Shown: positions 35,863-48,594 of the stretch, piece after piece
How positions within the stretch are numbered: the stretch's first letter is position 1
Layout: each line of letters begins with the position of its first letter
Source: Arctopsyche grandis
Lineage: Eukaryota > Arthropoda > Insecta > Trichoptera > Hydropsychidae
Assembly: GCF_051622035.1 (NCBI RefSeq)
Contig: NC_135364.1
Coordinates: forward strand, 21,169,001 to 21,233,000
Direction of reading: 5' to 3'
Length of the DNA stretch: 64,000 bases
The notes under the pieces: generated by a model
Seen by the model: the letters and a program-made list of their open reading frames with translations, nothing else
Database searches by the model: none
Told to the model about the DNA's origin: nothing
Program-made: the position numbers and the translations under genes

Positions 35863-38800
35863 TTGATACGACGGCCCAGTACGATGCAGCCAGAGCGTAT
35901 CTGAAAGAGTTGGACATCATGAGCAACGTTTGGATAGGACTGATCAAGAGCAACGAGGAGGGAGACTTCAGTTGGACGTGAGATAAATATACATATACAT
36001 ACATACATATATACACACACATAATGTTAATTTAAAACAACAACAGTACCCAAATCCACGCTGAAAGCGCATACCTACGTAATATGTTAATTTGTCATTT
36101 AGGGACTACAAGCCTTTATCCGGAGAGGGATATTGGGGGGCGGCGCCCACAGACGGGAGGGCGCCCCTGTGCGCGGCCCTGGACCCCGCCCGGGACTTCA
36201 GATGGGCGGCCCTGAGCTGCGGTGGACCACAAGTAGCTTCCTTCATTTGCGAACTACCAGGTTCCATTTATCTCTTTATTAAGCAACCTTAAAGGACACC
36301 CCCAACCGACCAGGATTAAAATGGCACAGGGCGGCACGCGAAGAAAACGTTAGAATAGCGCACGCCGCAATAATACCACATTGCATAATATATTCTATTA
36401 TTATTATAAGTGCCGTTTTGGGATTTTGAACGGTTGGTTGTGGACCTCTTGGTGGTTTGTACAAAGGTTTCTAGCAAAGCCTGCCAAATGTACGCTTCCT
36501 GTTTTCACATTAAATTATTGTATGTAAAGTGATAGGTACTATCACTAATTAATCCACAAGAATAGTCGAAATATGATTTTTTTAAGTGGAATTTTATTTA
36601 ATTCTCATATAAAGACAATTTAATACATTATCCCTATTAATTCAATTCAGATTCGTGTAAATACGCGTAAATACTAGTACGAGCTTATAGCTCGCAATTT
36701 TGCCGATTTAAAATTCAGCACACTTCCAATTAATCCTTTTAAACGAAAACAAAAAATAATGTGACCAGAACATTATCCCAATAAACATCTTTCAGTAGAA
36801 AATACTCAATATAAAATAGTATTAACAGTGGGAAAAAATCCCAAATAAAAATATGTAATTTTGAACTGGACGACTACTACGAACAACACGAAGATATAGA
36901 AAAATCGCGCGATTTAAAAAACACATATATTTCCGAATCTCGATTCAATCAACATTTTTTATTACCAGATTCATGTTCACTGGGCATATGTAGATCTATA
37001 AGAAAAGTCATATCTCGTCTCTGAACCATTTTTCGTGTCGAATAGTGTTATTATCTGGTTTTTCATTAAAACGAAAATTAATATATTACGTATTAAAATA
37101 TTAACCAGAGTATTCTGATTGTATGGGGAATAACGTCTGTTTGTGGGAAATAACATTTGTGGGAAAAAAAGTTTATTGGGAATGCCGGGGCTGTTTGGAC
37201 TATTGCGTGACCGAACACTCGGCTACCTGCCTTTAAAAATGAGGGACACACGATGGATTGGACACTCTCGAGTGAGCGGGAGTTCCGTGTGGACCTTCCG
37301 AGTCATAGAATAAATGCTGTGAACTGATTTTGGCCAATGATTTTGATCCCTGAACCCACCCACCCCCACGAAACAATATCAAAGTTATAGCTTCGTTTCT
37401 AAAGTAATTGCTTTGTAACAAGTAAAGGCTAGCCTTGAATGTTCATAGGAGTATTGCGCCTGTATCACTTATATTTAATCATCAAAGAGATAATTCTAAC
37501 TAAGTGGAACTTCAGCTAAATTGAATAGCGGTTCTATAAATAATAGATTGCAAGAAGCAACCTTAGTCACTTTTCACTATTGAATTTCGTAAAGTATATA
37601 TATATTGTGTAGAAGCTGGCCGGAAAGATTCTCTCATTGTTTGGACTTCCAAGGACTTGGAAACCTCCCAATGGCTGTTGTTTGTGAGATTGAAATGAGG
37701 AGTATGTATGTATGTACATATGTATATTCCTCTCTCTTGTTTTTCTCAATGTTAAGGGTCGTAGTCATTCCCGTCATTTAGTATCCTGATCCTGTGCTAA
37801 ATTAAATACAGTGCTTAAAGACGATCCTATCAGTTCTTTGATTTGGTCTAACCATATTTTGGGAGATAATCTCTTTTATTTTTGTTTATCTCTATACCCA
37901 GGTGCTTACTAGGGATCCCAAATATTCGAATATATTGGAATATATTCGAATATCGAATATCCAATAGTAGCTTTAAATTATTTATTTGTAGTTTTGAGAA
38001 GTTGAAGATATTATTAAAGTTTTAAGAGAACCATTATCCGGAACATCAAATAGAACTAAATGTGCTGTAGATTGAAAATAAAAAGATAAGTTCGTATAAA
38101 AATTATTCGAATATTCGGACTTGGGATCCCTAGTGCTTACTCTCCATTTCTATTCTTCAAAGTATGTAGTTCAGCTATTTAATCCAGAGGATTCTATAAA
38201 TAGTGACAAATAACAGATTAAAAGTTGTAAATAAATATTTTAGAGGGTAATGTATAATATAAGAAATTGACATTTGAAGTTGCATAGATGATACTTCATC
38301 TAATGATTTTTTTAACTTCAAATGCCAATTACTCTCACTTCCAATTACTCATGCCAATGTAATTCATTTATGAATGACGTCTACGTGTTAGCTTTTATAT
38401 TTAAAATTCATATTAAATAAAAGTTGAAAGAAAATAGTTTTATCCACGTTTTGTTGAAAAATCTATCTAGAATTGGTTTCCGGCCGGGATTAGTATGAAA
38501 AGTACACTTCTTTTTAAATTTGAAAAAAAATCGTAAATGTTTGAACTTTACACAATACATAAACGAGGCTAAAGCAGCATAAGTTAACAGACTATTTATC
38601 ACAATAAAGGGTCCATAACTTCTGTTCGTTTCTGGAAGTTTCTGAAAGGCCATTGACAAAATGGGCAATTAAAGGTTTAACGATATTGCGCAGCTCTAAT
38701 TAACGCTAAATAAAACATCAACATGCGAAATAATGCAATACACTTTGCGTAAATTACGCGTTAGTATATTTTGGTATGACAGCGAAGCCTTCGTGTTTAT

Positions 38801-41800
38801 GTAATCTGCGATGCGATTGCAAACCTTAGATAATTCTACGCGTGAGTAATTAATGGCGTCCCACACGTTCTGCCATAATTAGCGTCTTACACACATTAAT
38901 TAATCTGCTCAACACTACTACTGCAAAACGTACACTGAGAGATAACATAAGACCACCTCCATTTGTCAGAGATGTCAGAAGCACAGCTTTTCTCTTTTTT
39001 TTTGAGATACGAGTAATTACATACCGCTAAATATCTCTACGTGCTTTGATTTAAAAATGTCAAGTGATATATTACGATTCTTATTAACGTTATGTCTGAC
39101 GTCATATTTTCCATGCGCTATTGTAGGTCATAAAAATCGTTAGGGATAGTGTAAAGTTCACTTCCAATTTCCCAGCAACTGTAAGAACTAACGGAATTTA
39201 TACGTATGTAGCTTCAGCACAAAAGATACCTTCAAATAGTGAACGAAATGACTTTCGATTAGACTCTGATAGACCCTCCTAAAAAACATGATCCAAGTTG
39301 CTTTGCTGACAGCTCAGACTATCTACGCCTCTTTCAAGACACGGTGAAATTTGAAATACGAAAAGAATGTATGTTTGAGAATGTTTTAGAACGTATTGCC
39401 TTAAATTAAGAAAACTTTGTAAGTAAAATAAAACCAGTAAAAAAAATGTGTTTTTTAACACGATGCTTTATGCATGACATATGTATGTATGTATTTGTAT
39501 ATATTTACAAATTTTAAACATTTTCAAAAAATTGTAGTTTGTCTGAATATTCATCATATGACTTGAATCCTTTATATATTACTAAATATATGTAGATATG
39601 TATGCTTGACATAACAAGGAAAGACAGGAAGCGGAATACGTGGGTGAGAAGTATGACAAGGTAATTGGATATAGTGGATAGAGTGAAGAGATTGTGGGTG
39701 GGTCACGCGACCAGAAGAGTGGACAAAAGAAGTGCCAGAATGGTACCCAAGAGAATGGAAAAGGCTAAAAGGAAGACCGCAGGGAAGATGGGTAGACGAA
39801 ATCAGAAAAATTTGTGGGACGAGATGGATGTTAGTTGCGCAAAACAGACGAGTGGAAGCGTGTTGGAGAGACCTGCATTCAGCAGTGGATGGTGAGTGAC
39901 TGTAGTTGATGATGATGATATATTAGCCAGCAGTATAGCTCGGTGGTTGCGCTAATGCTAACCCCTGAAATTTCCCCGATTTAAGCCCTGGGTTGACCTT
40001 GATTAAAAATAATTTATTCCGAGTATTTCTAGAGTGCTGCTGGTCAGACTTGGATATTTGTGATCCAATTCGAGCGTTTTCTATCAAAGTTTGCCATTTT
40101 ATCTGATTTCATTGTTGAAACGGTTCCTCAACAAATTGGTTAAACCTTCCTACCTACTATTTGTCCCCACTATTTGAATATGATTTTAATATAAATGTAT
40201 ATATGTACAATTATAATATCACATGTGTCGCTCAGAAGTAATAACATCGTGGTAAAATACAAAATTAAAAAAAAAATCAAATGTGACCAACCCACGACTT
40301 TATTTTTTTTTATTTACCAGTAAGGCCTAACAGGTAAACCCTAATGCGCCTTCCTAGACAATTAATTACAAACATTGCAGCATTTTTATTACATAAATCG
40401 CTATATTTCGAGAGGCTGAAGAACACGACATCTGAAGAAAAATTAATCCATAGAGACTTGTACATATTGTTTTTACATATAGTACATAAATCAAATTCAG
40501 ATATTTGTGACATAGCGGGTAGGATGGTTTTTCCCAATTTGATGGAGGAACCGTTTAACAATGAAACCAGATAAATGGACAAACTCTAATAGAAAACGAT
40601 CGACTTGGAGTCACAAATATCCAAGACTATGTATCTATGTATTTGAGGAATATAAAAAAAAATCGTTAATTAAACATACAAACACATTCATACATACCGG
40701 CTATGAGAGCATTTTGGATAAAAATTGAGAGCAAATGTAAGGAATTTTACATAAGACGAAAGTTCTACTTCCGGTTGTTGGATTTTGTTCAAATTTTATT
40801 TTTTACTTAAAATCACAATAATTATTATACACATTAAATATCAAGAAGATAAAAATAATTTAAAAAGTCAAAATAAAATAATAAAATATTATTTTAAAAG
40901 AAAAATGACTACTTCTGGTATACGATTTCTGACCAAAACCTTATCAACTCCACATAATGAAGTACATAAATAATACAGATACAGATTTTCAGCTTGATAC
41001 GTTCAGGAGTGTGGAAAAATTGGTGTGGTCACAACTTTGACTTTCCTTAGAAGGAAAGGTCCCACTTCTTGTTCATTAAACTTAATGATTTTTTTATTTT
41101 CATTATATTGACAGAAGGATTATACTTGAAGTTTGTCATGAAGAACACCCATGTTTAAAAGGTCGAAAAAAACAGTGTAAGAAAAATCAAACAAGGAAAC
41201 CTTCCATATTTTATTTCCCTCTCCTTGTTTTTTTTTTTTGCCGAAATGAACCTGAATACACAAAGATGTCTCGGAGAATAGAATTCGGCTCTCCATAATG
41301 GGGGATGTAATGTTGGACATTGTTTACATTATAAATCAGCAGACGCTCTACAGGCCCGTCAAATAATTAATCGCCCAGCGCGATTGCAGATCTCGCCGTC
41401 TGTTTGCACAGGACGATTTATTAATTTGCTCGCCCACTTAGAGTAATCTCTTTGCATTCGGCCCGTCAGAATAGTCGTTCATGGGGGGTGGCGGGCGACC
41501 GGGTGTGGGGAGGGTTTCTCTAAACGCAAACCCTGAGGGCAAATTCCGGGTAAAACTTACCGTCGGCTCTAATCGAGCGCGACTGATCTATGTAGCTTCA
41601 ATGGTAAACATCTTGTACAAACGGATTACTGTGTCATATTTGGCCTGGGATTACACAAAATATCCGCATCACATAGCTGTGCTTCACAACTATTCCAATT
41701 AGATATTTAATGATTATTAATACTTCGGCAACGTTCGTTTTATGTGTTTGCTTGAGTTTGACTTTCAAATTGGACTATAAGCAGTACACGGGAGATAAAT

Positions 41801-44535
41801 ATATTTCATATATATACATATATGTAGTGTACTGTGTACATATGATAAATTGATCACACAAGGTCACATCTGCTTCATAAACATTTTAAGAATTTCATAT
41901 AATATTACATATATATAGAGGAATGTTTATTCATCATATATTTTAAATAATGGATAGCATATTCGCTAATTTGCTATAATATTGACTCAGTGGCGTAACT
42001 AGAAAAATTTGGCCGGCATGCAAAGGGCCCCACATTTATTTTCAATTAAATAAAAAAACTTGCAAATTTTAAATGACCTTCTTAGACAGTAAAGTGTTAT
42101 TTTGAAAATTTTGCAATCATGTCTTTTAAAGACATTTTAGGAACTTCTTCGTGTTAATATTGCAAGTTCGCCAAGTCAGATTTTTTTTAATCATAATTTT
42201 GACTGTTTTTAATTAATGTGAATTGATTTTCATATATTTTTTAATTTGTTACTTTATTTTTAATTTTTTTAAATTTGGAAATTTATTTATAACTTTTTTT
42301 AATTTAATTCGGAAATTCTTCCAACGGCCTTCTGACCCTAAGGGCTCGTATTGGGCTTAATAAATGGTTTTTAAATTTATATGTATATTTTTCATCCGTA
42401 CAGGTAAAAATAGACCCTAACAATAGAATATTGATAAAATCAAATATCTATTACAAAACGAAGGTTCATATTATTTTTGTTTAAAAAAATTAGATAATAA
42501 TAAAGTTTAAAACATTCCAATTACTTTTTTAAATATAAAATAATATAAATATATATTTTATGTACATATTTATGTAAAAGCATATTAAAAAGAAAAAAAT
42601 TATATATAATATGTACCTACTGATTTTGGTCTCATAGAAAAATTTATAACATTTTCAGTACCGGCATGGGCACTAAGTGAAACCAATGGATGTTTGGTAC
42701 GATCACTACCTTCTTTAACAGTTCAATACTTGCCGGAATTAGCTGCGGTGAGATTAGCATCTGATTGTGGTCTCGATGGAACAAGGAGTGTTACATGTAA
42801 AGCAAATGAGGTACATGTACTACAATACCCAAAATATGTATATACTCTCACTAAATTAAACAGCAACTTTATCAAAATCCAGTCAAAAGCTTTCCTCACA
42901 ATCTTATTGATTTTTAATGACAGTTATTTGTAATTTCAGGGAAAGAAAGATCTTATGAAGGAATTGTCTTGCTTTATACTAGATGAAGAATTCACCGACA
43001 ATGCCGTAACGGCGGGATTGGACAGTGCCAGCAGTGGCTCTACTAGTCATCGAGCTGGAACATGGTCTTCTAATCCAACTACACCTGCCGCGGGGGACTA
43101 TTCTTCATCGACTCGCCTTCGCCGCGAAACCCCAGACACTTCGACTCCTATGTCCATCCCGACAACCACCGCTATAGTTGGCTCATCCCAAGCTATATTC
43201 ACAAATCGACCAACGGAACCTTCGAAACTAAAACCCACTATTGTTGATCAAACCACTACTACTACTACTACAAAAGCAACAATCATCGACACAACTACTC
43301 AAGTTACAAATCAAACCACGTCTGCCAAAAGTGTTGAAATAACACCCGTCAGCGAAAACCCCTCTAAAGCATCTTCAGCCTTTACAGAACATCCTAAACT
43401 GAATGCTAACCAAAAATTACCAATTTATGAAAATTTATCAAAGACGAAGAACGTATCTACTCTTAAAAATATCCCTACGCAAATTCTTTTAGATTCTAGC
43501 AAAACACACTTACCCCTCCCAAATTTAATTGGGAATTCAGTTGAAGAAAATAAAAGTCAAAAGGAGCACATTGATATCTACACACAAGCTACAGACCATT
43601 TCATTCCCCCGCTAGTGATGGCAAAAAGTAAACTTAGTACTGATATGACACTAGTTTCACCAGAAAGCAAACACCTTCATAAAGCTTCTGTGCATTATTC
43701 ACCGACACATGCTAAAGTGGCACAACACATTGAAACGACAAGTTCTCCAGTGATTAATATGAAACCCACTATTACCAAAGCTGCAGATATTGCATCTATG
43801 CCTCTTGCTGAAATTACTACACAAAATGTTGTTACAAAGTCATCAAACCCAGATTTGACAACTAATACTGAAAATCAATCAACAATAAAACCAATAGATG
43901 AACTTTTACCAAAAGAGGTGCCTACGACTAATGTACCAACGACAAATCAGCAAGACGAAGTACCAAATACTAAATACAAAAAACCAATTAAGGGAAAAAA
44001 ATATGATAAGTTAAAAGAAGAAAAAAAGAAAGTAAAGGAAGCTGTTACAGTTCCTTCCACTCTAGCTACTGATAACAATGATAAAGTTATAAAAATCACT
44101 TTGACTAGTACAATGGGTACAAGCGAAAAACCAACTGTCATTGAAGTAACTACGAGACTTCCAGAAGCACCATCAACTGTAGGACCGACTCTTAAGCCCA
44201 AAGTCGTGGAAGATAAAACTTTGAGCACAGAAGGACCAACTACAAAAATCATGATAGATCCGAATATAATGAAATTGAATAAAGGAGGTACTCCCAACAA
44301 TGATAGTGAATCAATATCAGCTAACACTACCAATACTGTTGAAGTGACCACTAAAAAAGTGGAAGAAAATTCACAAACGACCAGTGAAGAGAACAAAAGT
44401 TCTAACAGCACAGAGACGGGAGATAATATCACAGACCCAGAACCAGTGCCGAGACCAAACCGATCACGGTTGTTGACGCATCCACCCCAACATAGATCAT
44501 TCTATCCATACTTTTTCAATAGAGTGTTAGGATAA
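35863..44535 (+). CDS. C-type lectin domain / mucin-like protein, 3' part (4 exons)
   Basis: Exons 35863-35977, 36103-36260, 42659-42810 and 42940-44535 join in frame (phases 1, 2, 1, 0; all GT-AG) to give 672 residues ending in TAA. The first two exons carry the second half of a C-type lectin domain: the NVWIGL core, an FSW-T-D motif, then Cys residues in APLCAA, LSCGG and FICE. The third exon adds a module with two Cys (NGCLVRSLPSLTV, SDCGLDG). The last exon is a 531-residue tail extremely rich in Thr, Ser and Pro with many N-x-S/T sites, so a heavily glycosylated mucin-like extracellular stretch is inferred. A basic lysine cluster lies near 43970-44050 and the C-terminus is PYFFNRVLG. There is no membrane segment at the end. 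The signal peptide and the start of the lectin fold must lie in exons I could not find, probably upstream of the window. The donor at 36261 (GTTCCA) is weak. The EPN/QPD and WND sugar-binding motifs are not visible, so ordinary calcium-dependent sugar binding is doubtful. I cannot name an ortholog. Confidence 0.85.
37120..37375 (-). mobile_element. Solo LTR, family N, inverted copy
   Basis: Minus-strand start TGTTTCGTGGGGGTGGGTGG next to ATAT (37376-37379). It shares ACAGCATTTATTCTATGAC and CCCCGGCATTCCC with 29626-29862. The other border is uncertain. Confidence 0.6.
37910..38132. mobile_element. hAT MITE, TAGGGATCCCAA family, 223 bp
   Basis: Ends TAGGGATCCCAAATATTCG and CGGACTTGGGATCCCTA; flanked by identical GTGCTTAC octamers (37902-37909, 38133-38140). 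Subterminal AATATATTCGAATATCG palindromes as in 22468-23101. Confidence 0.85.
38690..38930. promoter_or_regulatory. Candidate conserved enhancer in lectin intron
   Basis: Non-repeated block with CTCTAATTAACGC, GAGTAATTAATGGCG, CCATAATTAGCG and CATTAATTAATC. Four TAATTA-type homeodomain motifs and CG-rich spacing suggest conserved non-coding DNA. Inference only. Confidence 0.3.
39600..39900 (+). pseudogene. RTE-like retrotransposon ORF2 C-terminal fragment
   Basis: The frame reads DIVDRVKRLWVGHATRR, then (after a frame slip) RLKGRPQGRWVDEIRK and ACWRDLHSAVDGE before a stop and ATGATGATGAT. The W-x-GH-A-RR ... GRP-x-x-RW-x-DEI ... W pattern is the tail of RTE-type endonuclease/reverse transcriptases. 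A second decayed copy is at 55440. Confidence 0.7.
39925..40205 (+). mobile_element. SINE-B, direct copy
   Basis: Starts GCCAGCAGTATAGCTCGGTG, then a decayed B box CGATTTAAGCC, and ends TTCCTCAACAAATTGGTTAA...CACTATTTGAATATG without a hairpin tail. Confidence 0.65.
40278..41190 (+). repeat. Repeat H, copy split by SINE-B
   Basis: 40278-40303 and 40629-41190 match 60932-61500: GTGACCAACCCA, CTATGTATTTGAGGAATAT, CATTCATACATACCGG, GTGTGGAAAAATTGGTG. Repeated CTTCCGGTT-type motifs are present. It lacks the 3' end seen at 61620-61745. Confidence 0.65.
40304..40628 (-). mobile_element. SINE-B inserted in repeat H (head truncated)
   Basis: Tail hairpin CCAGTAAGGC...GCCTTCCTAG, core AACGATCGACTTGGAGTCAC; stops at ATATCCAAGA before the tRNA-like head. 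The target CGACTTTA / AGACTATGTATC suggests a short imperfect TSD. Confidence 0.65.
41330..41580. promoter_or_regulatory. GC-rich non-repeated island in lectin intron
   Basis: Contains AAATAATTAATCGCCCAGCG and ATTTATTAATTTGCTCGCCC, then GGGGGGTGGCGGGCG. No supported exon. Candidate regulatory DNA. Confidence 0.3.
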
Positions 44536-47505
44536 GTAGATTGCGGTCATTAGTAGACCAATTTAGCACAATTTCGAAGTCTGGGATTTTATGATTTAGC
44601 AAGAGATGTGCTGTATTATGGATAAATTTTAATGCACGAGCACGCCACTCAGCCGATAGCGATTGGAGGTTTTTTATGGTTTTTTGCACGAAATATGCAC
44701 GTCCAAAACACATTTACACATATAACCTAATCAATGAAGGTGTAAGTGTTATACAAATTATATATGTATAGTTCGATGACTCGGATTACGTGAAGTAGGA
44801 TGACTTTATTGTATATGAAATATCGTTAACCATTATTGACATGTTTGTCATCAAAATAAAAAGAACTCGTTCAGTGATGATTGTTTATATTATATAATGT
44901 TTATAATAATATTGTTTTGATTTCGTTTATGTGTAATACTTTTATATTCTTCACGTTGAACGACTGGATATAAGTCGTGTAACGTTTGAAAGATAAATAT
45001 ATACACAAGTATGCCAAATGATATTCGACATATAACTAAAATGCTTGAAATGAAAATCAGAATGTTTGAAATGAAATATAAAATACTCTATGAAAGAGTG
45101 ATTTCAACCATCTACTAAAAGCATACTGTTAAAAATTGACACCTATGCTTTGCTGTATACAATTTTATTAATTAAATAAACTTAATAAAAAAAAGCGAAA
45201 ATTAATTGCGCATATTGACATTTTTCTTATTGAACTTTTTTGAATCCGAAAGATAAATTGTTGTAAATAAATTCATATGTATAATATAATACTAAGTAAA
45301 ACATAAACCATTGAAAACCATAAATTTTAATTTAAACATGCACCTGCATTTTAACGATACGTAAATCGATTCGATCAGATTTATTTTTTTAGATAATTGT
45401 GATAGACTTATTGTTAGACGAACCCGTAAACTTAAATTTAGTTTCATTGATGAATATTAACAACCAAGCAGCATCATTTTCTATAAATTTCTACTAGTCA
45501 TTAGTGTCTTATGTATTGTATATTAAATGAAAAATCTTTTTCGTAGTTTAAAACGTAGAATTCTTCGAAAATTCAAACTCTCTATAAGAAATAGAACTGA
45601 GATGTAATTTTTTATTCAAAATAAAAAATGTGTAGATTCGATGTTTAATCCCATTCCATTTTATATTATATGTACTTACTTACATACTTAATTAGCAATG
45701 ATACTCAATATTTTTGATCATACAGCATCTAATGCTAAAAGTTTTAAAAATAACAATTCAATAATAAACATAAATAGTAGTCATGATATTTTAGATACAT
45801 ACCAAATAATTATCTGAACAATTTTCATTACTAAATTCCATTTTTATGAAAAATATCATTGAATAATTCAGTCTTCTTTATATTATAAAATATACATAAA
45901 TAGTACATTTACAACATTTTAAACCTATTATCATAAATATAATGATTTGAAACAGATATTTTCTATATGCCTTATTATTTTAAGAATATTATTATTTGTT
46001 ATATTAAAATATACATATTAAACCATTCTATATATGTATGTATGTATCCCGGGATTCAGTTTTTATAGGATGTGAACGTATTACAATATTATGTATAGAA
46101 TCCACTTTTATTTAAAATTTTATCACATATGAATGGATTTATTATATTTATGTATGTATATATATATTAAATTATAAATAATCTTATCCAAGTCAATTTT
46201 AACGATGATTTTTTATTGTATGGCTTTGAATTGTATTTTTGTTGTTTAATTGGAAATAAAAATAATTTACAATATACTGTTTTATTATAAAAGAAATGTT
46301 TATATACTCATCGAGATGCAAATAAAATAAACAGTATTTCACTGTCAACTATCAAACCAATAAATATATCCACACAACTCAATGGTCATCACTTTACTGT
46401 ACTACCAATGGAATTCAAATTTTCTGCCCTTTTTCTTAATATTGAAAGTAAAAGCAAGCTATTTATCTTATTTCTATCTTTATACCATTTGGTTATTTCC
46501 ATGCTAAAAACTCAAGGAGACTTATATTTTTTCTATTCTATAAATAATGTTACTTTTATTTAAGCAGTTCTATTAAAATTCACCTTATTGATTCCATTTG
46601 ATTTTTCAATGCCATTTTCCAATTTTCTTTTGATGAAATTATCAGTTGATCTTTTGATGAAATTATAATTCAGCGTCTGTTTTATACATTGGCATGATTG
46701 CTAGCACTATAATTCAATTAATAAAGAGCAGAAGGTCATTAATTATTTCGATAAATGTCCTTTGCAGCATCTACATATATTTATTTTTTATGACTTGGAA
46801 AGTCTTCTTTGTTGAAGACTTTCTTCCCTTACCATCATTCTCTGCCTCTTGAGCATTGTTGAATTTCTTCACCATCAGTGCAGTGTTTTCGTCATCACTG
46901 ATCTGGTCAAAGAAGTCTTCGAGAAATTCCACAGTTCTATATGTACAACAAATGAAAATTCCCTGCTATAGTACAAAGCATATATGTAAGTGAGAAATAA
47001 AATTAACCAGTTGGCTATGATCAAACCAGTTGACGATAATCAAATCGTATTGTAAAAATCACAAAAGTAACAAAAGTGATAAATATTTAATGTAATTTGA
47101 CAAAATTACTCTAATAAATCTCTACGTTTTGCAAGTATGTATGTAGTCAAAAATTTGTGATGCAAAGATGGCTTCTGTCTATCTGATTATATCATACAAA
47201 ATATATTATTCCTTTTCATTGGTGGAGCATAAATGCAGGGCCACCGAAAGAAATCTTGGGCCCTGGGAAAAATAATTTCAGGCCCTAGACAAACTAAATA
47301 TATATGTATAGACATATTTTTAATACGCGAAATATCTATCAGAACTATTATAAAAATACCTATACACATGTTGGTTGTTATTTTTTAAAATAACATAAAT
47401 TGAATATAAAAGCATGATATAACAGGTACAATTTCACATGGACACAGAATGCGAGGATCGAAAAATAATAAACAATTAGCATTAAATGAGCACTTTTTTA
47501 TATAG
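44536..47505. other. 3' flank of the lectin gene and intergenic AT-rich DNA
   Basis: AATAAA-type signals near 45173 and later could end the lectin transcript. No exon or recognisable element was found. Confidence 0.4.
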
Positions 47506-47510
47506 AATAA

Positions 47511-47788
47511 CTAGCTGAACCCGGCATGCGTTGCAACGCCACAATAACGCATGCAATTCCCGTTCCCGTTCCCATTTGTCGGAAAAACGCAGGCAGCGCA
47601 CACATTTGAAATTATTGCGTTGCAATGACACTCATTCCCGTTTTTCCCGTTTCCGTTCCCGTTTTTTTTTCACAGTAATCTTCTCGGACACGCATACAAC
47701 AAATCCTGAAAGTTCCATCGTAATCGGCTCAGTCGTTTAGGAGCCTATTCGAGACACACACACAGACATTCATTTTTATATAAATATA
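47511..47788 (-). mobile_element. Helitron-like element, copy 3
   Basis: Minus-strand 3' end GGGTTCAGCTAG at 47511 beside an A (T on the element strand). GAACGGGAACGGGAAT repeats near 47555 and 47650, and AACTTTCAGGATTTGTTG near 47705. Confidence 0.6.
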
Positions 47789-48106
47789 CTAGCTGAACCC
47801 TGCATGCATTGCAATGCCACAATAACGCATGCAATTCCTGTTCCCGTTCCCTTTTCTGTTCCCGTTCCCATTTTTCGGAACAACGCAGGCAGCGAACACC
47901 CTGGTCGCGACGCGAAAACATTTGAAATTATAGCGAATGACACTCATTCCCGTTTTTCCCTTTTCTGTTCCCGTTTTTTTTTCACAGTAATCTTCCCGGA
48001 CATGCATACAACAAATCCTGAAAGTTCCATCGTAATCGCTTCAGTGGCTTAGGAGCCTATTCGACACACACACACAGACATTCATTTATATACATATATA
48101 TATAGA
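47789..48106 (-). mobile_element. Helitron-like element, copy 4
   Basis: It abuts copy 3. Minus-strand start TCTATATATATATG at 48106 after an A, end CAGGGTTCAGCTAG at 47789 before a T. Same internal CGGGAA runs and AACTTTCAGGATTTGTTG block. Confidence 0.65.
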
Positions 48107-48369
48107 TATAAAATATCAATATCGGTTAGTTGGATGTCCGAACACGGGCCCTGGAAGTAGTCCGCACCCTAGAACTTTAATCCGGTCCCCCCCCCCTGCA
48201 CGTATATACATATGTGAGAAAAAGTAATAGAAGACATAGTCCATAGTCCATCCCCCACATAAAAAAGTTTAAATTTAAAATAACCAAAGCATTTAGCACA
48301 ACCAACAACTTACAGTTCACTTATTTACAATATCATACGCTAAAACTAATACGTATAATTTTGGTTCAG

Positions 48370-48590
48370 TGATAACTAATCAAATGTGAATCGGTCACAG
48401 GACAACCGGTCACTCTAGATCGGTCACACGTGATCACCCGTCACACTAAAACTGGTCACGAGAAAACTGGTCACACCCTAAAATGGTGTGACCAGTTTTA
48501 GTGTGACGGGTGATCACGTGTCACTGATCTAGAGCGACCGGTTGTCCTGTGACTAGTTCACATATGACTAGTAGTCCGTTTACCATAATT
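48370..48590. mobile_element. Fold-back element built of GGTCAC repeats
   Basis: Two arms of about 100 bp are reverse complements (CACAGGACAACCGGTC / GACCGGTTGTCCTGTG; GATCACCCGTCACACTAAAA / TTTTAGTGTGACGGGTGATC). They meet near 48477. The arms contain repeated GGTCAC/GTGACC hexamers. No TSD could be fixed. Confidence 0.7.
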
Positions 48591-48594
48591 TTAA

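Larger units (their letters stand above)
36261..42658 (+). other. 6.4-kb intron of the lectin/mucin gene
   Basis: Between the lectin-domain exon and the next exon. It contains an inverted solo LTR (37120), a hAT MITE (37910), a retrotransposon fragment (39600), SINE-B copies (39925, 40304), repeat H (40278) and two GC-rich islands (38690, 41330). Read-through at its start reaches a stop at 36290-36292. Confidence 0.75.

Noticed and set aside
41994..42370. hAT-like left end CAGTGGCGTAACTAG
   Set aside because: No matching right end or duplication was found downstream, so only a fragment could be claimed.
43947..44432. 161-codon open frame on the minus strand
   Set aside because: It is the shadow of the Thr-rich mucin exon; its Val/Ser-rich composition is what the reverse complement of Thr/Glu codons produces.
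47236..48200. Transposon with CAGGGCC ends around the two Helitron-like copies
   Set aside because: GGGCCCTGG occurs near both sides, but the ends do not pair well and the flanking octamers (CATAAATG, CACGTATA) do not match.
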